Source of the DNA: Nymphaea colorata
Taxonomy: Eukaryota; Streptophyta; Magnoliopsida; Nymphaeales; Nymphaeaceae
DNA length: 64,000 nucleotides
Reading direction: 5' to 3'
Assembly: GCF_008831285.2 (NCBI RefSeq)
Contig: NC_045149.1
Span: forward strand, 17,189,035-17,253,034
The position numbers and the translations under genes were made by a program. Within the stretch, counting starts at the first letter, position 1. Each line of letters starts with the position of its first letter. This document shows positions 36,507 through 47,473 of this stretch, one piece after another. The notes under the pieces were generated by a model that was given only the letters and a program-made list of their open reading frames with translations, made no database searches and was not told the origin of the DNA.

Positions 36507-37074
36507 ATTAATGAAAGATATAAAGTTTTCGCAATAATGAAAAATCATGCTTGCCTTTTATTTTGATATCCTCAGAAGCATCGTCTTGTAAACTGCTCTT
36601 TCTTTACAGTCAACAGAAATTCGAAGGTCAAAACTGGTTTGCTACATGGTCAATCACATTTCCAGGATGTGCGTGGATTAGCTTTTGAGTGTGAAAGCAC
36701 ATCCACTTGACTTTTGACAAAGAAGTGGAGACATTTTTTTTCACGGTTTAGGTATGTGATTAGGAATGGGATACTTTGATTTGAGGGAGTAAGAAGAAGG
36801 TTAGGCGCTTTTCTTGATCATGAAAGAGGCAGGTAACAGTTTCTTTCTCGAGGGAGGTTGTAGTTAAGTTGGTTCTTCTGTCCCTTTCATCGAGGACCTC
36901 GGATTTCGTGCTATGACGTCAGCTAAACGTAATTTTTGAAACTTTTTTGATAAGCCAACACCTATTTTTCAAAAGTTTTATAAGAGCTCACATTTTTGAC
37001 AATTTTAAAGTGTAAATTTTATTTTATTTATTCTTTTTTGAAATGTGAGGTGGGGAACATGGCGTTAAAAGTTA

Positions 37075-37540
37075 GGCTTGTGAATGAGTTGGGGTCGAGT
37101 CTTTTGTTTAACAAGTCAAACTCGAGTTCATGAGTCGACTTGTTCAAATAATCGAGTTGACTTCGAGCTCAACACGTAACTGTTGAGTTGAGCTCGAGTC
37201 TTAATAGAATTTGCCGAGTCTTAATCAAGTCGACATATTCAAACGAGTTTACGAGTTTGTCGAGCTTTAATCGAGTCGAGTTCGAACTCAACACGTAACG
37301 ATGAATATCAATTCTATTCAAACGAGTTTGTCGAGCCTTAATCGAGTCGAACTCGAGTTCAACACGTAACAATGAATATCAATTCTATTCGAACGAGTTT
37401 GTCGAGCCTTAATTGAGTTAAGCTCGAGCTCAACACGTAACTGTTGAGTCGAACTCGAATTGCTTCTATCGAGCTATTCTTCAGTTCGAGCTGACTGAAC
37501 TCGGGCTCGACTCAGCTCGTGTTCACCTCTAGGGCTGCCA
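37075..37540. repeat. GAGCTCGAGT-family repeat with internal 71-bp tandem units
   Basis: Dense in CGAGTT/GAGCTCGA words. The phrase CAACACGTAAC ends at 37180, 37299, 37370 and 37441; the last three are exactly 71 bp apart, with units containing AATTCTATTCAAACGAGTTT and GTCGAGCCTTAATCGAGT. The right end CACCTCTAGGGCTGCC is like the ends of the copies at 43705-44145 and 49250-49560. Confidence 0.75.
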
Positions 37541-39185
37541 TCACTCTCCATGAAAGTGTTTGGGCAAGAGTAGTGACTGGTGAAATCATTCTTTAAGAGT
37601 CTCATATGGAAATGACCCCAAATCGCCTACCCAAAGGGTTGTTCACCTACCCACCCAGATTTGGATCACCCAAAACTTCAATTGTTCTGATTTATTGAGA
37701 CACTTCTACTGCCCATGGTAGTTTAGGTTTCTTTGCTTATCCACCCGTCCACTGTGGTTAGATCTGGTGGAATAATTCTCTTGCACAATGACAGCTAGCG
37801 ACTTGATGTTGGAGGCAAAAGTCTAAAAATTCCCTGTTCAAGTTATAGTTGTTATTACTAACTGCCGAGGCCGGCATGGGCTTTCGCCCCACCTAAAAAA
37901 AATAAAGAATTTATATGTAAATTTTAAAAAATTTCACTTGTTTTATATAAAAATTTTAAAAATTCATATTTCGGCACTAGTCAAATTTTAGAAACTTTAA
38001 TTTGACTCCTTTTATAAAAAATTTTTAGCTCTGCCCCTAGCTATTACAATGTATTTATATTATATTTTGACAAGTTTATGGGACTGTGGCCGACATGTGG
38101 ATGGGCTGGGTTAAGTTTGACCGGAGCTTGGCCTGGCCGAACCCAGACCAACCTTGATACTGAGCCCACTCCCCGAGCTTAAGCCGGTTCCCAAAAGAAA
38201 GAGAGATGAACCTGGCTTCTTAAGGAGCATGTCAGTTACCCAACCCGGCTCATTCCGCCCTAGTTGATAATTGTTATTTATTCATTATATTATTTTTTGA
38301 AAAAATTGATAAGTTTATTTTAATTGGTCTTAATTAGAAAAATTGGGTTTTGTGGCTGAGTTCAGTATTTAGATTTTAAATACCGAGTCCGGGTCAGGCC
38401 ATAACGGGTCGGTTCCTACACCGGGTCCGCGCCTTAACCAGGTAATGAGCTACGGCCGTGCCGACGGCCGGAGCCGTTGCCAATTTCGTGGTCGTAGGGG
38501 CTAGCCTGGCTCCCACTGTATTTTTTTCTTATTGGTCAGATTAATGTCGACTACTACTGTTATCAATATCAGTGCAAATAAGAATCAGCAGAGATCAGTA
38601 ATCTTAAAAACAATATCAATCCTGACTAGTTAATTGATGTAGATAATACAGCCCTTTTCTCTGTAATAATCTTCTGTACATCAAACAATAATTTTGGCAT
38701 ATTTTCTCACTTGTCTCATAAAATTTTGAATCTTATGGATATTTGATTTTCTTGGATCTATCCTAATGAAAGAATTTGAACGACATGCATCTTATGCTGT
38801 TCAACTCGAGACTAACTAGATGATATCCGAATCGATGAATCTGGAAACAGCAAAACATGATCTAGTTATTTGATTGGCACATTCAAGAGAAATTACTTCT
38901 GCCTTCTATATCATTCAAGATCTGGCCTTGCTGGTTTAACCTGCAATATACATCAATGAATTTTCTCCGGTTATAACGACGTTGCAGCCGTTCATTCGAC
39001 AACATTTCGACAACTCATTGGTGCACACTGTGTTATAATCATGAAGTTCTTTGGTAATGATCTGCTCTTGCTTTCATGAAGATCCATCAACTATAGTCTC
39101 ACTGATATTATCCATCCAGAAACTTTGAGGAAAGCGCCTGCAAGTGAATTTGCATAGTTGAATTTTTGTTGGATAGTTGCCAATA

Positions 39186-39461
39186 ATGAAGATTCTGATT
39201 GCGCTGATGCTGCATGCAACATTAACATTATTAATTTTAAGCACCACAGGCCAATGCCAACAACAAAAAGAATGGATGCTACTAAAGAACCAGATCAAAC
39301 CAAATCGATTTCCAATAATTGACCAGATCATATCTAAATTCATGTTCATGACACTAAGTCATCTGATAGCTAGCGTGCTTGAGAACGATATCCGAAAAAA
39401 GAAAGGGATAAAACCCAAGAACTCCAATGATTTCAACAGGCTTCACATGAACCTTGAGTAG
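39186..39461 (+). CDS. Hypothetical small ORF with signal-peptide-like N-terminus
   Basis: A 91-codon single-exon ORF starting at the first ATG in frame. Residues 1-24 (MKILIALMLHATLTLLILST to TGQC) look like a secretion signal: Lys near the start, a hydrophobic core, and polar residues before a possible cleavage site. The rest is basic and has no recognisable family; one Cys lies at the end of the signal. It is isolated between XTH-B and the XTH pseudogene. AT-rich DNA can produce such ORFs by chance, so I give it low weight as a gene. Confidence 0.2.
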   Translation: MKILIALMLHATLTLLILSTTGQCQQQKEWMLLKNQIKPNRFPIIDQIISKFMFMTLSHLIASVLENDIRKKKGIKPKNSNDFNRLHMNLE

Positions 39462-40179
39462 TTCCAGCCATGCTTGTCACTTGCTCCTTGAGTTTTTTCA
39501 GTTAGGTCTTCTTATATATGCATGTCACTTTTCATTTTCTCTGGGGATATTTGCTAAGAAGGACATTGTGTTCTGAGAACGCATATTTCAAGACACAGTC
39601 TCTGTTTCTTCAACAGTTGGGGCTACTCTCTCTAAGTTGGTCCCTTTCCTGGTTACATGGGCAACATTGAATCCATTAATGCAGTCTGTTTCGTAGATAA
39701 AACTCAAGTGAGAGGAATTTTGTTCATGCATGTGCGTTTGACAGGCTTGTTAGTAGCACTAACAATTCTAAACAACCAATAAAAGTGTGGCCTTAGTGAT
39801 GTTTTACATGGCAAGCTGCAATGCCAGGTGACTAGATCAATGAACAAGTGAGCTATCCATGAATATCTTTCTCCACCCTCCCTCTGCAAACAGAAAGAAC
39901 CGTAAAGAAGATGATTCACAGAGAAAAGATCATGTAATTTCCATTTTCTTCTGTTACAATATACAAGATTTGAAAGGTATTAATTGCCTTTCTTTTGGAG
40001 GCCCGTAATATAAGGCTAGCTAGCTCACCACAATTTGAGAGATAAACAGTTTAAACGACGCCTGTCGGTGGTTGAAACATGAAACTTAAAAGGCAACTAA
40101 CCAAAGGAGGCCAAGAGTGAGCTAAATCTGCAGAAACCTACATTGATCATCTGTCACGTTGCTTCGTATTTTCTTATTC

Positions 40180-41090
40180 CACAAAGATGAAAACCTCACC
40201 TCCCTCCCAAGTCCCATCTTCCTCTTGGCAGCTTCATTGATGTAGTAGACATGATGGGTCTACAAAGTGTGGACTTGCATGGAATGGTGCCCAAGAACTG
40301 ACCATGTACACTTCAACTCCATGTCCCAAATCCACATTTCTGCCTAGTGTCCACTCCCTATATATTCTCATTAACTTAGTTCAGACTTTCACAACACAAC
40401 TCAAAATAATTTAATCGGTTGGTCCAGTGGAATTTCATGTAGAATGAGGTGATAACTCTTGCCCTGCAGCCTGGGTGGAGTTTGACTGCAGGGGCCGAGC
40501 CACATCTGGGCATGTGTGGGCAATTGCCCTCACAGTCCAGCAAAGCTGTTTATTTACATGTTAGTTTACCCAATCTATTTTGGGTATTTTATATGCTAAT
40601 GCTTCCTAATCATTCAATTTAAGAAAAAATTCTATGGTGGTCTAAAATTTTTGAATTAATATTGCTCCTTAGTCAAACATTTCTAGCTCCATTGTGGACT
40701 TGAGCCCACTTTCTGTAATTTTGCAGAAGAGCTAATAGTGAATTGATTCAGCAGTTGATAGACAAGTATGAAATCTGAGAGAGGGGAGCGTCGTGAAAAC
40801 TTGAGCAGGCCATTGATTATGGTCGGGAGTCGAATTTATTGTGGATCTTATTATCCATCAAATTAATCCATGAACCTCTTTTTCGAGGGGAACAAAATAT
40901 TTCTTGTAATTCATGATTGAATGAAACATACGCAAATCTTTGTTAAAAATCAAAAAAAAAAAAATCTAAATATCTAAGATGCCAAGATCGCGTATCACCT
41001 GATCTGATGAGATCTTGGGCAGTCAACTCCTTTAAGGGATCTGTCAAGTTAGCCAAAGATGACAGGAGATTAATCAAGGAACTTGCGAAG
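40180..41090 (-). pseudogene. Broken XTH paralogue (XTH pseudogene)
   Basis: Three pieces lie in the order expected for an XTH gene on the minus strand. At 41037-41090 is the end of exon 1 (GGATCTGTCAAG..CCAAAG..GACAG..GATTAATCA, compare the XTH-B exon-1 end). At about 40430-40730 is exon 2, split by an insertion: AATGAGGTGATAACTCTTG to GGTGGAGTTTGACTGC, then GTGGACTTGAGCCCACTTTC. At about 40180-40310 is exon 3 (CCTCACCTCCCTCCCAAG to GGTGCCCAAGAACTGA), closest to XTH-A by eye. The catalytic motif, most of exon 1 and all of exon 4 are missing or unrecognisable. The reading frame is destroyed. Confidence 0.8.
40488..40685. mobile_element. Insertion within exon 2 of the XTH pseudogene, hAT-like end
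   Basis: About 200 bp interrupts the exon-2 remnant. Its left end CAGGGGCCGAGCC resembles the CAGGGGCGGAG-type end of the hAT element at 27259-27459 (right end read in reverse). The right end (near TCTAGCTCCATTG) is only loosely inverted to it, and no target duplication could be fixed because the exon itself has diverged. Confidence 0.45.
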
Positions 41091-41329
41091 CCACTTACTA
41101 CTCCAATCAATATTTCAAGCCCGAAAATTTGTTGCATTTTTTTTCTTGTCTTGAAATTTGTGTTCTATTAAAATTTATAATGAACTATTTCAAGTTTTCA
41201 TGTGACAGAAGTCAAAAAATGCGATTTTTGTTTTCCAATTTATTGTGGAATTTTTGTCCTGTATTTTACCAATGAAAAATTTGCCCCTATCATGACGCAA
41301 AGAAGACGTGAGGCCGTGTCCTTGTTAGG

Positions 41330-41590
41330 AACAACACAATAAATACTCTTCTCGCACTCTCAAGAAGGGGTTAGAAGCAACGAGGAAGAAGACAACCGAT
41401 TTACGTGGTTCAGAGCAACAATCTCCTACGTCCACGGTCACACAGATCACTTGTATTCTCTTTCTCTATGAACACACACAGAACAGACACTCTCAAGCGG
41501 TGGCCATCCTCAAAACATAAGGATTAGGGCAAACCCGCATTTGTACAAAATGACATATATGCCCTTACATAAGGAAACAAATGGCCAGGA
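41330..41590 (+). repeat. Dispersed repeat, copy 1 (LTR-like leader)
   Basis: The ordered words GTTAGGAAC, CACTCTC, TTACGTGGTTCAGAG, CCTACGTCCACGGTC, GGGCAAACCCGC and TATGCCCTTACA recur in the same order in XTH-C intron 3 (GTTAGGAAC, CACTCTC, TTAAGTGGTTCGGAG, CTTATGTTCACGGCC, GGGCAAAACCCGCC, AATGCCCTTACA). This style of sequence (ACGTGGTTC..CCTACGTCCACGG) is widespread in plant retroelement-derived repeats; the exact family is not determined. Confidence 0.6.
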
Positions 41591-43039
41591 GCTGCAACCA
41601 TGGGACCATATCAACCAACGGGATCAGCACTGGATCGGCGTGGAAGAAGTACATACATCTTATGATGCATCCCATCTCCGGCGCAATCTGCCTACCGGCT
41701 GCCGGCACATCGTCTCCGTTTAGCCTGAATAGTACCAACACCTATTTTCCAGAACCAGAACATTGACGATCAAAGCTTGGTCACCATCTGTAAGTGTATT
41801 TTTTCAACTACATCGGATTCTGTTGATTGAATTCAGGCTTCAACCTTTTACATTTAAAACTCAATGCAGATCTGAGTAGCATAAGATTTGACATTTATAT
41901 GTAATCAAATCGTAATTTTATTGGATTCCAGGCAGATATTGGGCTTCGAATCCAAACCTGGCTAGTGAGCGAATCAGGATATTATCCAGGTAAACAAATT
42001 CAAAATCTAAATGTTCGTTGGGGATGATGAGAGTTTGGGTGGAAGCTTTGGCTTTGTTTTTCTTTCAGGCAGTGGGTCAAATCCCACTCACCTGAAATCC
42101 AAAATAGAAATCAATGATCCAATCTGTCCGGTCTATTCACATCACAGTCGCGACCTTTCTTTATATATATATATATATATATATATAGATGTAAAGCAGT
42201 CATTTGAGAAGGTACTGAATGATCCCACTTCTTCTTCTTCTTCCAATTAATTGAATCAAAATTGACTTATTGTTGGTGCATCTTGGGAGTTCCTATTCTA
42301 AAACTTTGATGTATTATTGTCATTAGATTTACATTGCTGCGTTTGATAAAGATATTGCAGAATCTTCTAGTTGCGAGGTCTGATTATTAAAATTTAATGA
42401 TGTAGCGTGACATCAATGTAGTCCATTTCCTTTCATTATTGGTGCTTATCTAAGCCAATGTTGGTAGAAATATTTTTGAAACCCTCTTGTCCAAGTTCTA
42501 CTTACGAGACGCCAGCGGCGGCCGAGATTGTGATGGCTTGCCGACAGCCGCGGCCGTCATATCCAGCCAGTCGGCCGACTTAAGACCTTCGAGTTGGAGG
42601 AGGTTAATTTATAGTTTAACGCTTCGAGTTTTGTGGATCAACCAAAATCTGCAATCAATTATATTGGGCCTTGCTGTTTCATGAGTGTGCATCTTCTACC
42701 GGCGTCACCACTCCTGTTGAAATTCCACCGATGTTTCAACTACCATCAATCAATCATCATAATGAATGCTAAAAGGAGCAAGAAATGTTGGATATATATA
42801 TATATATATATAAAAGCAACAACGTCACCCGACGCCCTGCCACCACCGCAGAAGGGAGGCCGTCCATGACAGTGTTGGGTATCGTGGGGAAGACGACAAT
42901 CTCCCCTTCTCAACACCGGGGCCTCACCGGCAGACTTGAAACTGGAGTCCACAGTGGTGGTCTCAGTCTGTCGGTAAGGCACTGGCGGGGTCGCCGGCAC
43001 CGTGAAAAAGGAGGCAACAGTCTCTCTCTTGGTACCAAC

Positions 43040-43042
<3 letters not shown>

Positions 43043-43118
<76 letters not shown>
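43043..43118. repeat. Long (TA)n microsatellite with GT tail
   Basis: The longest perfect simple repeat in the window: more than 30 TA dinucleotides followed by GTGTGTGTG. Non-coding. Confidence 0.95.
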
Positions 43119-43120
<2 letters not shown>

Positions 43121-43704
43121 TTGCCATGCAACTAAAGGTTATGAAAGTTTATAATGAAGGTTGATGACATTTGAGAAATTGCACACTAGGCATGTCATTT
43201 CTGAAACAATTAATGAGGAAATTAATTTTGTCCAAGACGGTCCTTGTTTTGAACCTTGGTACAATTTTGTCCTCATATAAAGGCCCACATATGTTTCTGG
43301 TGCTTTTTATTTTTTCTGCTGCACAAATTTGACATTAGCTGACACATACCTGAACGGTTTGGCACCTTGCTGGTGGGAGCAATCCCATCAGTGACTCCAC
43401 AAATCAAACAGGAGTTTGGACACCTTTAGAGCGTGTTTGATTATGAGAACAACTCTTATAGGGTACCCTTTAGTGCAGACAAGTACAGTTCAAACACGCC
43501 TTTAAGATCTTTTGTTCATTAAGTAGTGATTTCATAGGCTGGGACATTCTTCTCCTTGTAAATGAGGGGCATGTGTTATAGCACTTAATAAGGGACCATG
43601 TGTTATGTGCTGGAAAAAACCAAACTGTTCCTATTTATTCAATGGAAGACCTCTTCATGTAAAGGTATAATAAAGTCACAAAAATCCCCTTTAACCCTCT
43701 GATT

Positions 43705-44145
43705 AGGGCTGTTCAACGATTCGCTTAAACCGAGTTCGAGTTAAGAAATGAAGTCGACAACCTAAACGAATCGAGCTCAAGTTAAGCGGGCTCAACTCAG
43801 TAAAACTTGGTTAAGGTCGAAAAAAAAAATATATAAAAATACATCTCGCAAAATTTACAGATAGATTGGTCAAATGGGCATGCATGTTATTGGAATGTGG
43901 AAGGTTCCATATTTAAAACTATATGCCGCCTCTTTATTTTAAAAAAATATATATATTTTTAATGAAATACTTGGCTCGACTCAAGTCAATCTTCAGCTTG
44001 AGATTAGTGAGTTTTAAGAACTCGAGCCGAGTTGAGCTGGAGATAATGAAATCAAACTTGACTCGAGTCAAGTTCAAGTTTCTTTCAAGATACCCGAGCC
44101 CAGTTCGAGCTGGCTCATCTAGGCAACTCACTTATGAACAGCCCT
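43705..44145. mobile_element. GAGCTCGAGT-family repeat with 11-bp inverted ends
   Basis: The left end AGGGCTGTTCA and right end TGAACAGCCCT are perfect inverted repeats of 11 bp. The interior is rich in GAGTTCGAGTT and ACTCGAGCC words, as in the repeats at 37075-37540 and 49250-49560. There is no coding potential and no clear target duplication. Confidence 0.6.
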
Positions 44146-44844
44146 ACCTCCCATAAAATGTGGGAACACGCCTTCCCACGCTAGTTAGCAGTATAGCCCT
44201 CAAAAAAGAGGTGGTTGATCAAAATTCTTCAAAACTGGAGCATGTTTTTGTTATTTCATTATATCCTAGGCACCTGCTTATGAATTTCTCATAAATACAA
44301 TCTTTTCCATTGTCACAATCTCCGCGAACCCCTCCTACTCCAGTAGTTGGGGCCAAAATATTTCCCCAGTAGTCCTGCTGTCCAGGAGTTTAAACTTAGT
44401 GACCAAATCAGTTTTAAGTTCGTTTCTTTGACACAAACAGGAAGAGTTTGCTAGGAACTTGCATGTTGCACAAGAAAAGAAGTATGTTCAGATTTATAGA
44501 CGGTCAATATTCTTGCCATCTTTCCACCATAAACATGTAAACTAATGCCCCTTTTCACGAAGGGGAGATACAGTACATTATTACAAACAATGAAAAATCC
44601 ACATTTGTCTCTTACACTGCTTTCATACTTAATTTCTGTCTCTTATTTATGGCCACTCAATGCGCCCCAAGTGTCCAAACTGTCCCGATATCTTTATGTA
44701 CTTATGCAGATAACTGTATATGTAATATGTATGTTTGTCTTCACGCCCAGAACGAGGCCAAAAATCTTTGCTTTGGCAACAAGAGGCATGTTTCTTACTG
44801 TAATTCTTTTGTTTTCAAGCTTTAATGAAGGTGGCAGTGGAGGT

Positions 44845-47195
44845 TCAGCACTCTGGGTAAAGGGCACGGTTCCTGGCCCAGTCCTTGCAGTAGTCATAGA
44901 CCATGTGGAACCTCTGAGCCCACTGCATGGCCTGGCTCTGCATGGAGGTCAAGCCGAAGGCCCCGCCGGGAGCGGCTGAAACCGGCTGGCAGTACTGAGA
45001 GGAATAGGCCGGGCAGCCCCTGACGATGAACCTGCTGTACTTCCCCACAAATGGCTGGTAACTGTAATCGGCCTTGTATTTTCCATTCTCAGTAGCCCAA
45101 GATGATGCATCCCATATTGAGGCATAGACCCACATTGGTCTCATGGGGAAGGTGTCTGGAGACTTATTTGCGTAGATCCTGATGGGGACATCATCGACGA
45201 AGAATCTGCAGGCAGAAAAAGGAAGAAGAAAAGAGAGAGATGACAGGACCATAAGTTATTCAGTTATTGTCATGTAGTAAGATAAACTAGCTTGCAGTTG
45301 CAGAATAGGGCAAAAGAGATGGAGGTGTGGGCAGTTGGTCATGGGTGTCTTTTATAATGTCCCTATACTACTTGAATAAAATAGCTTGGTGGGGTAGGAA
45401 AAGAGTTCCTGTCGCACTTTCTTAAACAAACCTGTTTGGTTCGCTGTTAAATACTGCAGAAGTTCTATACAAACTTCAGAAATGAGACCAACTTTCTCTG
45501 GTTGAGAGATAAAAGGCGTTTGGGAAATCAATTGGAAGAAAAAGTGATTGATTAGTCAAGAGAAACTTCACAGCTATGTTAGGAACTCGGCACTCTCACG
45601 CTCTTTTAACACACCAAGAGAATCGAATCAGAAAAAGAAAAGAGAGTATGAACACACAGTTTTTAAGTGGTTCGGAGACAATATTCTCTTATGTTCACGG
45701 CCGCCACCTAGATCAGTTTTCACTATCACCAAAAATGACGGCCCTCATAAACATGAGATAAGGGCAAAACCCGCCAAGCAAAAAAAGACATAAATGCCCT
45801 TACAGAAAACTTTTGTCTTCCATAAAAAAGAGGTGCTCTATGTGGAAATTAGGGAAGGCTTTCACACTCCAACAAGCCATACTTAGGAAACTTTTTTCTT
45901 CCGTAGGAGAGAGGAAAATCTAAGAATCGCCGCATAGCAGTTGAATCAGGAACTGGTTTTCTCCATGGAAGTCGAACACTTGTAAAAGTTTTCACAAGAT
46001 GGGTACCACCACCACAACCTGTTAGAAAGCTTTTACAGTAGCAGGAGAGAAAAAAATGTTGAATACCACAATCACCATTTGGAAAACTTTTACAGAACAA
46101 AGTAGTAGTCTAGTAGAAGACAAAAAAATTCTGAAAAGGATCCAGTAGACAGGGTATGACTCTGTTTTTCACCAAATGATGTGTATCTGCCACTCATTTT
46201 ACAGTAAAACTTATCAAACACGACGAAGGCGCAAAAAGTAGCTGCCAAAGACGTCCAAGTTTCCAGTTATTGGTGACCTATGAAAGTAGTGAGCCTTGTG
46301 ACGAGGTGTCCCTCGAAAGACGGACGTGCATCACCGAAGGATCACTATCTTCATGGTCGAATTAACACTAAATGTTGTCACTTGTCAAAAAAACGGGAGA
46401 TGGGTAGGCACCATAAATCCACAGAGAGCCAGTTAAACTGATAACAGAAGATTGCTTAATAATAAGACCAGTTGAGGAATGGGCACTCACACTATCTCTC
46501 TTGGGTTCCAGAGGATGGCGTAGTTGTGGAAATCAGCAGTGGGATCAAACCACAATTGAAACTGCACCTCCCTCCCTATCTTCCTCTCTGCAGTTCCATG
46601 GATGTACACATTGGTCTGCAAGGTGTAAGGCCTGCCGGGGATGGTGCCTAAGAACTCAATGTCCACTTCGTCGTGCTGCCCAGGATACTGCTCCCCATTA
46701 GAAAGCTGCAAATTTTCAACAAACTCAACTTAGTTCAGACTTCAGAGCTACACACACTCAGTCACAGGGGAACTGATGAAGGACATCTTACATAGAACGA
46801 GGTGATGACTCCTGCAGTATACCCAGGTTGGAGTTTGATTGCTGCTCCAAAGTAGCCTGACAGGTACGCCTGTCTAGACTTGAACCCACTTCCTGATTTA
46901 TTTACACAAGAATTATGAGCACAATTCTGCAATTTAGTCAGATACATGGACACCAAGACAGAGGGAGGTACCAACCTGAGGATCTGTCAAGCCAAATTGT
47001 GACAGATGATTGATCAGGAGACACTGACTGGTGCTGAGGCCCCCAGAGGTTTGTAAATGACTGGTAGAAGGAGGAGGAAGGGAAGATGGAGGTGGGATAG
47101 TAGCCGGGAGACGGGGGACGCTGGCCATTAATAATGGTGCTGCTGCACATCAACTCCAAAACGATCACCAGAAGGAAAGAAAGTGGCAGTGCCAT
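44845..47195 (-). CDS. Xyloglucan endotransglucosylase/hydrolase, group III-A (XTH-C)
   Basis: Four exons join in frame: 47195-46976, 46892-46792, 46705-46491 and 45205-44845 (stop TGA), giving 298 aa. Exons 1-3 match XTH-B in length (220, 101 and 215 nt). Exon 4 is shorter because the protein stops right after the last Cys (LYPEC). A 25-residue signal peptide ends TIINGQ. The catalytic motif [10 protein letters not shown] gives Glu120, Asp122 and Glu124. The YIHGTAER segment lacks the sequon seen in XTH-A. Intron 3 is 1285 bp against 136 and 150 bp in the paralogues and carries repeat sequence. An in-frame upstream stretch reaching 47282 has no good start and is CT-rich leader, so the ATG at 47195 is preferred. 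Confidence 0.93.
45575..45810 (+). repeat. Dispersed repeat, copy 2, inside XTH-C intron 3
   Basis: Same ordered words as the copy at 41330-41590 (see that entry). It accounts for part of the roughly 1.1 kb of extra intron. The remaining insert (about 45810-46140) has repeated AAAACTTTT/AAAGTTTT words but no identified class. Confidence 0.55.
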
Positions 47196-47465
47196 CTTGC
47201 GAAAGAAGGGAAGGAAACAGAAATGCCACCAAGTGGGTACAATCTTTCTCTCTTTCAAGGGAAAAAGAGAAAGAGAAAGCAAAGCTGCTGCTAAAATACT
47301 GGCTAGTGGTTGAACTAGGATCTTCTTATTGGGCTAGCTAGTACAAAATTGGGGAGGATGGTACAGGCAACCAATAGAGCTAACAGCCTAACAGTATTCT
47401 CTCTCTTTCTTTGATCTCTCTCTCTCTCTCTCTCGGTTGCTGATGCACATCGATAACTTGGTGGG

Positions 47466-47473
47466 TTTATATA
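47466..47473 (-). promoter_or_regulatory. TATA box of XTH-C
   Basis: TATATAAA on the minus strand in the same CTCTATATAAACC context as XTH-A, about 271 bp upstream of the XTH-C ATG. A CT microsatellite (about 47399-47434) lies between, which lengthens the leader compared with the paralogues. Confidence 0.6.

Larger units (their letters stand above)
36100..40179. other. Spacer between XTH-B and the XTH pseudogene
   Basis: Mostly repeats and AT-rich DNA: the GAGCTCGAGT family element (37075-37540), a possible hAT fragment at about 37868-38040 (CCGAGGCCGGCATGGG on the left, CTCTGCCCCTAG on the right, no clear target duplication), and a GGCC-rich block at about 38080-38520. The only ORF worth listing is at 39186-39461. 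Confidence 0.5.
41091..44500. other. Spacer between the XTH pseudogene and the XTH-C 3' end
   Basis: No supported gene. It contains the repeat at 41330-41590, several AT microsatellites (about 42160-42186, 42794-42812 and 43043-43111), short GC-richer non-coding stretches (about 42500-42600 and 42820-43020) and the inverted-ended repeat at 43705-44145. ORFs overlapping the AT microsatellites read as Tyr-Ile runs and are artefacts. Confidence 0.5.

Noticed and set aside
42785-43135. ORFs with Tyr-Ile runs at 42.8-43.1 kb
   Set aside because: Produced by the (TA)n microsatellites; no conserved part.
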